This document shows, one piece after another, positions 20,475 to 30,500 of a stretch of DNA of 64,000 nt. The notes beneath the pieces were generated by a model that did not search any database, had not been told where the DNA came from, and saw only the letters and a list, made by a program, of their open reading frames with translations. Numbering within the stretch: the stretch's first letter is position 1; each line of letters opens with the position of its first letter. This DNA comes from Thraustochytrium sp. TN22 (taxonomy: Eukaryota; Sar; Bigyra; Thraustochytrida; Thraustochytriidae). A program made the translations under genes and the position numbers. The stretch covers positions 186,001 to 250,000 of the forward strand of contig JABLUY010000017.1 in NCBI GenBank assembly GCA_013306675.1. The letters run 5' to 3'.

Positions 20475-22160
20475 TCAGGGCTTGCCAATATTGCGAAGGA
20501 ACTGGCAAAGGTAGTCCGAAAAGGTCTTGGTCAGAGAGCCGTCCGTCTTGAAGAGCTTAGCCGGGTGGCCAAAGACATCTTCTTCGACAAAGTCAGGGGG
20601 CGTGGAGCAGAGGAAGACGATGCGCGTGCGGGGCTCATCGCCCTCGCTCTCGGCGTGCGTCTCTTCGTTGTAAACGAAGAGGCCATGCATAACGGGCGAA
20701 GTGATGCACTGCGCGTCCTCTTGACGAGAAGCGCCGGCGAGGAGTGAGGTGGACATGCGCGTGATAACGTGCACATCTGTCTCGCCAAAATTCCACGGCT
20801 TATCTTTGCTGGCAGTGGACCCAGGAGGGCGGCCGCGCTTGCGCGGCGCACAGAGCGCCGGGCGCTCCAGGTGCACGTCGGTTCCGTCGCGGCGGGCCAC
20901 AGGTTTGGGCGGCGGCGCCAGCGTGGACCGAGCCATGACAGTTTTGTTCTGATGGTACAAAAAGATGACATCGCGATCCTTCTTGGGCGGTTCGTAGCGC
21001 CTGCGGTGGTGCAAGATGATCATGTCATCATTGTTTGCGCCGGTTGTGCCGCTGCCGCCGAGATTCTCATCCATCCTGCGGAGGTCAACACTAGATGACG
21101 TGCTCGCGGAACCCACCGTCGCGAAGCGCAACTTGCCACCTGCGACGGTGAGCACGGTCTTGGCGCGCTCCACGATCTCCTCACAGCTGACACCGGCCAC
21201 ACTGTAGTCGATGCGCAGGTGGAGGCGCTTGTTCATGGCGGGGTCAGTGCTACTACTGCTACTGCTCGCCGCTGCGGAGGCACCTGTGGTGCCCTGCTCA
21301 TCCGTGCCGCGGAAGAGACGGTCGGCGAGCGCATAGCGCATCTCAAAGCGCGGCCCGAGGCGCCGCAGCTCCGCGGGAAGCTTCACAGTGCGCCAGTTGC
21401 GCTGTTGACTTTCGTTGAGCAGGTTGAGCAGCATGGTTCGGGCGGTCTCGGCACCTCCAGCGTATATTTTTCGCCGCGCGCTCTCCTCGCTGGGCGGGTT
21501 GCCAACCATCTTTTGAAACGTCGCGAGGAACTGGCGGTGCAGCTCCACCTCGCGGCGCAGCGCGGCGTTCTCCCGCACGGCGGCGAACGCCTCGGGCGCT
21601 TCGCGCACCACAATATACTCCAGTTCTCGGATGCGCTGCACAAAGGACTCGCGCTCGTGCATGAGCTCCATGTGCCGTTCACGCGCCTGACTCGTGGAAC
21701 GCCCAAGCGGGCTGTCGCTCAGGGCTTCTGCATCTGCCGCGGCGTCCTCCTTGATGCTCTCCAGGTCGACCAGGTTCTCCACCTCTTGCCCTGGCCGCCG
21801 TGACTCGGTCTCACGGGGCGGTAAGGGAGGCAGGGCCTTTTGGGCCGGAGTTATTGCGGGCAAGGTCTTCACGGCCGAGGTGTTCACGGCCGACGACGTC
21901 GCGTCCGAGGTATTCGCAGCTGCGGCAGCTGCTGCCGCCAGCGACGCCAGGCCGCGTCCTGTGCCCTGCCGAAGATGTTGCTTTTGCCGTCGTTGCTGTT
22001 GCTGTTGCTGTTGATGTTGATGTTGATGTTGATGTTGATGTTGATGCAGTTGTCGCTGTAGTTGCTGCTGCGCCAGCTGCGATTGTTGTTGCTGTATGTG
22101 CTGCTGTAGTTGTTGCTCCAGTTGCTTTAGCTGTAGATGCTGTAGCTGCTGCTGCTGTAG

Positions 22161-22205
<45 letters not shown>

Positions 22206-22478
22206 ATGCTGAAGCAGAAGCTGCTGTCGGAGATCCATCGGCTGGAGCTGGTGCTCCTGCTGGAGCTGGTGCTGGTGGTGCTGGTGGTACTGCTGGTCCT
22301 GCTGATGCTGGTGCTGGTGCTGCAGGTGCTCCGCGCGACGCTGCCGCTTACGCCGCGCGCTATTTGCGTTATCACGTGGCCAGCCCGAGGACGCCGAAGA
22401 GGACGAAGCAGGCGATCCCCACCTCGAGGGCCCGGCGCCCCCCGCGCCACCAGCGCCGCTTTGCTCCCAGGGCTGCAT
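20475..22478 (-). CDS. Polyglutamine-rich AT-hook protein with a coiled coil, probable transcriptional regulator
   Basis: 667 residues, function not recognised with certainty. Residues 1-40 are Gly/Ser/Ala-rich, followed by a basic patch (ARRKRQRR, 41-48). A very long Gln/His region covers about 51-165 and includes an uninterrupted run of fourteen Gln, a (His-Gln)n stretch and an Ala run just after. Residues about 263-326 are predicted coiled coil, with heptad-like leucines and the segment RENAALRREVELHRQFLA. An AT-hook core RKRGRPPGS lies at about 546-554, typical of minor-groove DNA binding. The C-terminal third has regular hydrophobic patterning suggesting a folded domain. Oomycete M96/bZIP-START-like regulators have a related layout (charged coiled coil, then a START-like part), but I cannot confirm the link. 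I chose the ATG at 22478; the frame is open upstream only to a TTG, so a longer form lacks an ATG. Confidence 0.72.
22010..22203. repeat. Coding microsatellites encoding His-Gln and poly-Gln
   Basis: On the plus strand a (GATGTT)n run (22010-22046) and a CTG run (22160-22202) lie within the AT-hook protein gene and encode its HQHQ and poly-Q stretches. Interruptions in the neighbouring Gln codons show that much of the tract is older and stabilised. Confidence 0.85.
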
Positions 22479-25400
22479 GGCCGCCGCGCCGCCCGGGAGC
22501 CACAGGGGCAGCGCCAGCTTGCTCGCGGGCGTGGCCCCGGTTGCAGGTTTGGCCGATGCGGTGCGCTCGGCGCAGGGAGGGCGAGGCGAGGCCCCAGCGG
22601 GCTCGCTCTCGACGCCGGCCGCGACTCTCCGGCCGCCAGCGGTGAGCAAGCTCTGGGTCGCAACTAGCAAGCTCTAACGTAGCTAGCTACTAGAGCAGCT
22701 GATGGGCAAGCGGCGCGTGCTCCGAGCCCGAGCCTCGCCAGCTTGAACGCGTGCACGTCGGCGGGCAGGCAGCAGGGTCTCGCCACGCTGCCGCGTTTGC
22801 TGCTTTGCTTTGCGCTTTTGCTCGGCTTGGCTTGGAGCGCCGCGCAGCGCCTCGCCACGTCAGCGCGCCGCTCCGCAGCTGACCCAAGCTTTGCACGAGG
22901 CAGCCAGACGGAAGTGCTGATGAGAGCAGAGACAGCTGACGCTCCAGCTGCCAGGCAGAGCAGCGCCCCGGGGATGAGGGCCTGCTCTCGCTCTGGTTGC
23001 GCGCCGCTGGCTGCGGCGGCTGCCCGACTGCGTGGCCTGCCTGGCCGGCCCGGCCCGCCTTCCAGCTCGAGCGCACGGCTGAGCACGGGTTCCTCCTCTT
23101 CCGTCCGCCGCGCGCCGGGCCCGCCTCCGCGCTCACTGACAGCGATGCAGCTGCGATGCAGCAGCTCGCAGCCGTCGCACCGACTCGATGCTCGTTGCGG
23201 GCCAGCTCGCCGCTCGATGGCGAGCGCCCTCGGGACGGGGGCACGGCGCGGCGAGCGCCTGGCCTCTCTGCGCAGCGGAGTCTGCTCAGCAGCGCTCAGC
23301 AGCGCTCAGCAGCAGCTCCGGCCTGGTTCTGCACGGTGACTCGGTTCTGCGCGGTGACTTCAGGCCGGAGCAGCTCTGTCGTCCGTCCCACGCCTCTTCG
23401 CCAAGACTTGCGCTGCCCTGCGATGGCGACACTTCCGACACGGCGCCACTGGCACAGCCCGGCCGCCCTGATCTCGCGCACACTACTTCGCCCGTGCATT
23501 GTGCACGGAAGCTCTGCGCCATTGTGTGTCGCCTGCCGCGCCCAGGTCCCGCACGGAGCCTGAGCGCGCTGCGCCACCGCGTGGCAGCCTCGAGCGCGGG
23601 CAGCGAGCGAGCAGCGCCAGCCGTGAGTGGAGTAGACGCTGTTTCTTCCCCCCGCCCATGCCGCCATCCGCCACAGGCATTGGAAGCTTTGCTGAGGGCC
23701 GGCGCGAGGCAGGCCACGCCGTGGTACGGCGCTGGCGTCGCGCGAGACGTCACCAAGCTAGAGCTACTGATCAGGCGGCGTTGCGACCTGGCGTTGCGAG
23801 TTGGAGTCCGAGTGCGCAACTGCCAGCGCGGCTTGAAGCGAGAATACCACCGAGCCTCTGTCGAGCCTCTTGAATCGGAACATGCCATACTTTTAAAGTT
23901 GGCAGGATTGAGGGCTTTTTGCCACCCACGTCCGAGTCGGGCAGCTGGAGATCGCAGCGGCTCAATCCCTCCGCCCGAGGCTCCAGCCACAGAGCGAGCC
24001 GCTCGCGCACGAGATTGATCTGACATCAAGCTTGTCCAGACAAATTGCTCCCCCCCTCCCTGCTCAGGGTCGCCTGGTGGTGGCAGGCTGGCCGCTGGCA
24101 GGAGCGGATCGCATGCTGCAACAGATGCTCACCTCTAATGTACCATCATCAACAAACCTGAACTGGCAGACGGCCAAGAGCGAGCACGAGCCAGCCATGC
24201 AGCCCGCCAGCTGCTAGGCCTAGCTAGCCAGAGCGGCAGCGCCGTGATGAAAAGCTCGCGCCGCGGTAGCGGGGCCTGTTCAACCTGGGCCGTTGGCCTG
24301 GCCCGCCAGCTTGGATCTCTCGCGAAAGCGGGGGCGCCCAGTCCGCTACAGTCAGCTCAACGTGCGTTGCACACGCGCGTTGACCTGGAAGTACCTCAGC
24401 ACGTCGCCGCAAACCTTCCGAGTCCGTGACGCCGTCGACATCCTGGCCTTGGCCGGCAGCAATGGATGGATGGATACAACCCCCGAGGCGCCCCCGCGGC
24501 CACCTCCTGCTTCGGGTGCGTCGGTGGTGCTGCGCCAGCGCGCGCCGGCGACGGAACGAGCATTTATTGCGCCAACCAAACTCGCGACCGCTGGAACTGA
24601 GTGACCCGGCGATGGGCATCGGCTTGAAACAGCGCGCGACCACGAAACACATGGACAGAGCACACACCTCTTTTTGTAAGACAACCCATGGCCACTGCAA
24701 ACTTGAAGGCGCTCATCACTGGACCACCCATCACGACAGCGCCACGCAGAGGCACTACGGGCCGGGGCCGGCGGGGCCGGGCAGCGCCGGGCACGCATAT
24801 GCCCGTACGGTACGGTGCAGTGGTTGTACCCTGGTACCCTGGTACCCTGCCAGTGCCGCTGTCACTGCAGTGACAGTGCAGTGCCAGTGCCAGTGGTTCA
24901 TTGCAGCGCATGCATTGTACAGTTATGTAACGACGTTTCTGGGCGTGCCAGACTCGGAGTACCCTTCTTGAGCGCTCGCGCTTCGAGCGCTTGGGGTCTG
25001 CTGGCGAGTGCTCATTGTCAAGACGACGCAAGACGGCGCAAGACCGGCGCGTAGGCGCTAGCCGGCATTCGATTGCGCTCCAAGAGGTGCCGAGCTTCTG
25101 TGCTGGAGCCTGGGAGATGGCGACAAGGTTTGCAATGTTGTCGGTAATGGGCATTGCTGCGCAGTCTTGGAAAGAAACACAATTTGATCCTTCCGGTCGT
25201 CAAACTCGCAACAAGGTGAGACACTTGATTGTACGCAAGATGAAGGCGAGCTCGTTAGCAACGCTGTAGCTAAGAGCTAGCGAACTCGTAGCATGGCTCT
25301 GCACCCCGCTGCTGCTTTACCAAGGTCACATTGTCGTTGCGTTGCATTTTTGCGCGCTGCTTTCCAAGCTGCGCGTCTGTTTAGCCGGAGCTTGAGCGCG

Positions 25401-25695
25401 AGTTGCTTACTGGCGGGACCGCTCCTCCCTGGCACTGGCGCGGTTAGTGGCGGTCGGGCTGGACGCCATCATCAAGCACTCCGATTACCACATCGACATG
25501 CACACGGCCAGCTTTGGCCGCAAGACTCGGAATCGTGCGCGCCGACACTGGCAGTTCGTTTTATTATTTGACAGCGGCCGCTGGCCGGGCCCGGGCGAAA
25601 GGAAAGGAAGGCGAGCACCACCAACCACCGCTGGCGCGGCGGGAAGCGGCGTGGCACCCAGTCCTCTGCGACGCTCGCGGCTTGGCCGCGGCAGG
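22479..25695. promoter_or_regulatory. Long gene-free region between the AT-hook protein and proteasome activator genes
   Basis: About 3.2 kb between divergent genes; no frame with recognisable protein features. Repeated pieces include CTCAGCAGCG three times at 23284-23312, a GGTTCTGCACGGTGACTC / GGTTCTGCGCGGTGACTT pair at 23326-23361, and GTACCCTG three times at 24826-24850. The last leads into a dense TGCCAGTG/CAGTGACAGTGCAGTGCC cluster to about 24897. GACTCGGAGTACC follows at 24951, and GACTCGGAATC plus ACACTGGCAG at 25524-25556 sit about 150 bases before the PA28 start. Confidence 0.4.
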
Positions 25696-26469
25696 ATGGA
25701 GCGCAGCAAGCGACGGAAGCGCGGTGAAGCGGCCGAGCCGTCGGCAGCCATGCGTGCGCTGGAGGCCACGCAGGCGCGCATCCGCGAGGAGGCGGAGCGG
25801 ACGCTGGACGAGACGCTGCCGTCCTTCATCGTGGCGGTCGACGAGCTGGCCGCCGAGGTGGAGGCCGCCATGGCGCATCCCGACGCGCAGGCGCGCGTGC
25901 CAACCACGGAAGAGCTCGCTCGCAGTGCCCGCCGGCGCCAGGCCTCCGCAGACGACGGCGCGGGCGCCACCGGCGAGGAAGCAGGCCAGGACTCCGCCAA
26001 GACAGAGCACCCTCAGGGGCTGCACGTCGAGGAGGATAAGGCGCTGGAGGGGCTGCTCAAGAATGCGCTCTCCAAGGTGCGCGAAGGAACGGCGCTGGTT
26101 GGGACCATCAAGACCTGGATCCAGCTCAACATTCCGCGCATCGAGGACGGCAATAACTTCGGCGTTGCGGTGCAGGAGGAGTGCGTCGCGGAGCTCAACC
26201 GCGTCGAGGCGGCCTGCTTTGCGCTGCTCGAGGCCACCTCCGAGCACCTTGGCCAGCGCGCCAAGCTGGCGCATAAAATGACCAAGCACGCGCTCATCCA
26301 CGATTACCGCGAGGCTGTCCTCCAGCACGACGCCTACCAGCGCTCCTCCATCAAGATGACCCTTTTACGCATGCGCAATGGCTTTATGGTTGTGCAGGAC
26401 ATTCTCGTCAAGAATCGCGACCGCATCAACAAGCCCCGCACCGATGAGCACGCCAACATTTTCTTCTGA
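25696..26469 (+). CDS. PSME3: Proteasome activator PA28-gamma/REG-gamma-like subunit
   Basis: 257 residues. It forms a ring that caps the 20S proteasome and opens its gate without ATP. Residues about 15-65 are the N-terminal helix region, about 65-115 a variable charged linker, and about 115-257 the conserved C-terminal helical domain. The activation-loop segment WIQLNIPRIEDGNNFGVAVQ (from about 141) is nearly the same as in animal PA28-gamma, as are AKLAHKMTKHALIHDYREAV and the C-terminal helix ILVKNRDRINKPR. A basic cluster (SKRRKRG, 4-10) could be a nuclear signal, agreeing with the nuclear gamma type rather than the cytoplasmic alpha/beta types. The ATG at 25696 lies in GCAGG context. The frame is open upstream from a GTG, but that region looks like untranslated DNA. 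A shorter start at M19 is possible. Confidence 0.92.
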   Translation: MERSKRRKRGEAAEPSAAMRALEATQARIREEAERTLDETLPSFIVAVDELAAEVEAAMAHPDAQARVPTTEELARSARRRQASADDGAGATGEEAGQDSAKTEHPQGLHVEEDKALEGLLKNALSKVREGTALVGTIKTWIQLNIPRIEDGNNFGVAVQEECVAELNRVEAACFALLEATSEHLGQRAKLAHKMTKHALIHDYREAVLQHDAYQRSSIKMTLLRMRNGFMVVQDILVKNRDRINKPRTDEHANIFF

Positions 26470-27564
26470 CCATTCGCGCCTCGAACACGCGTGCGCGAGA
26501 ATACCAACACTCGCTGCCTGGCTACGTCGATTGTCTGACGTGAACCAAAGCTCTACTCTGGCAGCCAGACAGCCCTGCACGCTGTCTCCTAACTGTCCGG
26601 GCTGAGTCGTGGCAACTTGAACCATGTGCTCTTCTTTTCGCGTCCGCGAATGTTTTGGTTGCTTTGCTTTCCACTCTCGCCTCCAAGTTTTCTTGCCTGC
26701 AGAGGCCTGCTGGCCAGGGCCCTGCCAGTGCCTTGCGCGCACTCGCACGTGCTCGACGCAGGCCACGTGCTCTCACGGCGTCGCCGGCGCCGCCGCGCTT
26801 CTTCTGACAGGCTCGCGGTCACACGGTCACACAGTCACCGTGACGGTCGCACGCGGCACTAGCCCACTACGCCGTGCAGTGCCCCGCACGATGCCATCAC
26901 CACGATCGCGCTTTTCGTCTGCATGTGCACTGCAAGCCGCGCCGCCGCGGACTTCCAAGAGCCGCTTGCGCCGCAGAAATCACGGCGCTCACTGATTTAT
27001 GAAGCACTGGCCATGGCAGTGCGCACGCATCATGCACGCGGTGACGGCTGCCGCGCGCCATGCATCCATCTCTGGCGGCGGCGGCGCCGCCTCGCGAAGG
27101 CCTGCCCGCGGCGCGGCGCCTTCCCGCGCTCGGCGCAGTCTGCTCTGCAGCTGAGCGCGCGGCGCGCCCCGCGGAACTTGACTCGAGGGCCGAGCCTCGG
27201 CCGAGCGGGCCCGAGGACCGGGCGCAGAACCGGCGCCGTGCGCAGCGCGGCTCCCAAGTCGGGCCCGCGGCGGCGCGCAACACGCGTATCGCGGGCCGCA
27301 AGTGGCGGCCGCGGCGGCGCAAGTGGCGCAAAGCGGCCGCGGGAGCCAGCCAGCCGCGGCAAGGAGCAAGCCAACTGGAACAGAAGGGCGAGTCACGCGG
27401 CCGCGGCGCGGAGAGGACGGGAGGGGCGCCATCGCCCCGGGGGTTTGAATCGGGCGCGCGGCGGCAGAGCGGTTGGCAGCGCGCGCGGGGCCCGCGCGCG
27501 GCGGAGCGGCGGCGCGCGAGCGGCGGACCGCGCGGCGGCGCCGGCCGGCGGCCCGGGCAGCGGC
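26470..27564. promoter_or_regulatory. Promoter region of the giant membrane protein gene
   Basis: About 1.1 kb between the PA28 stop and the chosen start of the giant gene. It holds GCAACTTGAACC near 26611, TGCCAGTGCC near 26726, and an unusual cluster of GGTCAC/GTGAC boxes at 26816-26853 with inverted copies (GTCACCGTGAC). The giant gene frame is open from 26923 through this region, with ATGs at 26923 and 27013, but the encoded sequence is random-looking and Arg-rich, so I treat it as 5-prime untranslated. Confidence 0.45.
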
Positions 27565-30500
27565 ATGGAGCCGTCCATGCGCGGCGCGAGGCAGGCGGAC
27601 GAGGCGGCGCCAGCGCGCCCGCGGCGGCGCACGAGGCCAACGACGACGACGACGACCACCACCACGAGCCCGACCTCGACGAGGGCGGCGCCGGCGGAGG
27701 AGGAGAGGAGGAGGAGGAGGAGAGAGGAGAGGAAGGGCTCGGCGGCGAGGCGAGGGAGGCCCGCCGCGGCCGCCGCGCTGCTCGCGCTCCTGCTGCTGGC
27801 CGCGCTCCAGGTCTGCGCGAGTCTGGCGCAGACCGCCTCCTCGGCGACGGCCTCCAAGGCCGTCGAGGAGGCGGCGGAGGAGGGCGTCCAGGCGCAGGGA
27901 GTGGCGGCGGCGGCAGCAGCAGAGGCCGCCGCCGGCGAGAGCCAGGGCGACGTAGACGAGCTCAAGGTCGGTCTCGTCCAGGAGGAGGAGGACCTGGAGG
28001 ACCTGGAGGACCTGGAGGAGGCGGAGGAGGATGAGGCGGCGCCGCATCTGCTGGACCTCCTGCAGTCGTGCCGTGCGGACGAGGAGTGCAGGTCCGGCGT
28101 GTGCTGCGAGCACTTCCGCGTGTGCCTGCCGAAGTCATGCCGCGACGGGCGGCTGAACGGCAACGAGACAGGCGTGGACTGCGGCGGCGACACGTGCACG
28201 CCGTGCGTGGCGGGCGCCGGCTGCGAGGTGGACGAGGACTGCCTGTCGCAGCGGTGCGAGTCCGAGTTCAGGCACCACTGTCTGCCGGCGACGTGCACGG
28301 ACGGGCGCAAGAGCGGCGCCGAGACGGACGTCGATTGCGGCGGACCGCTCTGCGCGCCGTGCGCGCTGGGCGACGCCTGCGAGGCGGACGACGACTGCCA
28401 GTCCGCGCTCTGCGACGATGAGACCGGCATGTGCGTGGCAGCCTCCTGCGGGAACGGTGTGCGCGACGCCGACGAGACCGACGTCGACTGCGGCGGCCTG
28501 GACTGCCCGGCCTGCGAGGACGGACAGTCATGCACGGCGAACCGCGACTGCGCCAGCGGCGCCTGCGATGCGGATGCCGGCGTCTGCGTGCCGCGCTCCT
28601 GCACAGACGGCGTGCTCAACGGGAACGAGACCGACATCGACTGCGGCGGCCCGCAGTGCATGCCGTGTGCACTAGGCGCACGCTGCCAGGCGCCGGAGGA
28701 CTGCGCGGCACTCGCCTCGCTGCCCGAAGTCGGCGCAGCGCCCGTCCAGGCCACCTGCGACCCGCATGCGCTCGTGTGCACGCCGATCACCTGCCTGGAC
28801 GGCCTGCTCAATGGCAACGAGACCGCCGTGGACTGCGGCGGCCGCTTTTGCCCGCCCTGCGAAGACGCCGCCGAGTGCGTGCGCAACGCTGACTGCCGCA
28901 GCGGGCTCTGCAGCCCGGACCTCGGCCTCTGCATGCCGCGCACCTGCCGCGATGGCCTGCTCAATGGCAACGAGACCGACGTCGATTGCGGCGGCCTATG
29001 CGGGCCATGCGCCGCCGGCCGCGGCTGCGCGAGCGCCGCTGACTGCCTCAGCGGCCTCTGCGACCCGACGCTCGGGACCTGCCTCGACGCTTCCTGCGTC
29101 GACGGCCGCAAAAATGGCCTGGAGACCGACCAGGACTGCGGCGGTCCCACCTGCAGCCGATGCCCGGACGGCGCCACCTGCGCGGCCGACGACGACTGCG
29201 TCAACGGCCGCTGTGACGAGCACAGCCGGCGCTGCCTGCCAGAGCACTGCGCGAACGGCCAGCTCGACGGCCTCGAGACCGACGTCGACTGCGGCGGCCC
29301 GGACTGCGGCCCGTGCGCCGACACGCGCCTCTGCGAGGCGGGCGCCGACTGCCTCAGCGGCATCTGCGACCAGGACCTCGGCGTCTGCCTTGCCGAGTCC
29401 TGCCGCAACGGCCTGCTCGACGGCAACGAGACCGACGTGGACTGCGGCGGCGGCTGCCGCCCGTGCGCGGTCGGCGGCTTCTGCAGGGCCGATACCGACT
29501 GCGCCTCGGGCGTCTGTGACGACGACCTCGCCGTCTGCGTGCCGGCCACCTGCCGCAACGGCCGCCTCGACCCGGGCGAGGCCGACGTGGACTGCGCCGG
29601 CGACTGCGCGCCCTGCACCGACGGCTCAGCCTGCACGCTCGACGCCGACTGCGTCTCGCGCACCTGCGACGCCGACGCCGGCCTCTGCCTCGCGCCGCAC
29701 TGCCGCGACCGCCTGCTCAATGGCAATGAGACCGATGTGGACTGCGCTGGCCCGGACTGCCTCCCGTGCGAGAACGGCCGTCGCTGTCTTGCCAACGCCG
29801 ACTGTCTCAGCGGCCTCTGCGACCCGAACACGGCGCGCTGCCTCGACGCGCACTGCGCCGACGGCCTGCTCAACGGCAACGAGACCGCCACGGACTGCGG
29901 CGGCCCGGACTGCCTTCCCTGCGCCGACCTGCGCGACTGCCGCGTCGACGCCGACTGCCAGAGCGGCCGCTGTCACCCGGACGCCGCGGTCTGCATGCCC
30001 GCCTCCTGCTTCGACGGCGAGCTCAACGGGAATGAGACCGACGTCGACTGTGGCGCTCAGTGCACGCCCTGCGCCGCTGGCAAGGACTGCGACCACCCGG
30101 CCGACTGCGCCAGCGGCCTCTGCGACCCGGACCAGGGCATCTGCCTCGACGCCTCCTGCGTTGACGGCGTGCGCAACGGGCTCGAGACCGCCGTCGACTG
30201 CGGCGGCCCCGTCTGTGCGCGCTGCGCCGACGGCCTTGCCTGCCACTCGCACGCCGACTGCCAGCACGAGCACTGCTGCGAAGTCCACGCCGTTTGTCTC
30301 GCGCCGCACTGCGCCAACGGCGTGCTCGACTTCAACGAGACGGACCGCGACTGCGGCGGCCCGTGCTCCCCGTGCGAGGACGGCTTCCTCTGCGAGCGCA
30401 ACGCGGACTGCCTCAGCAACTCCTGCCACGATGGCGCCTGTCTGCCAGCCTCGTGCAGCAACGGCCGCCTCGACGGCAACGAGACCTCCACGGACTGCGG

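Noticed and set aside
26923-27564. N-terminal extension of 214 residues of the giant protein from the ATG at 26923
   Set aside because: The extension is random-looking and Arg-rich and would bury the signal segment about 280 residues inside the protein; the ATG at 27565 gives a more sensible precursor, although it still has a long basic n-region.
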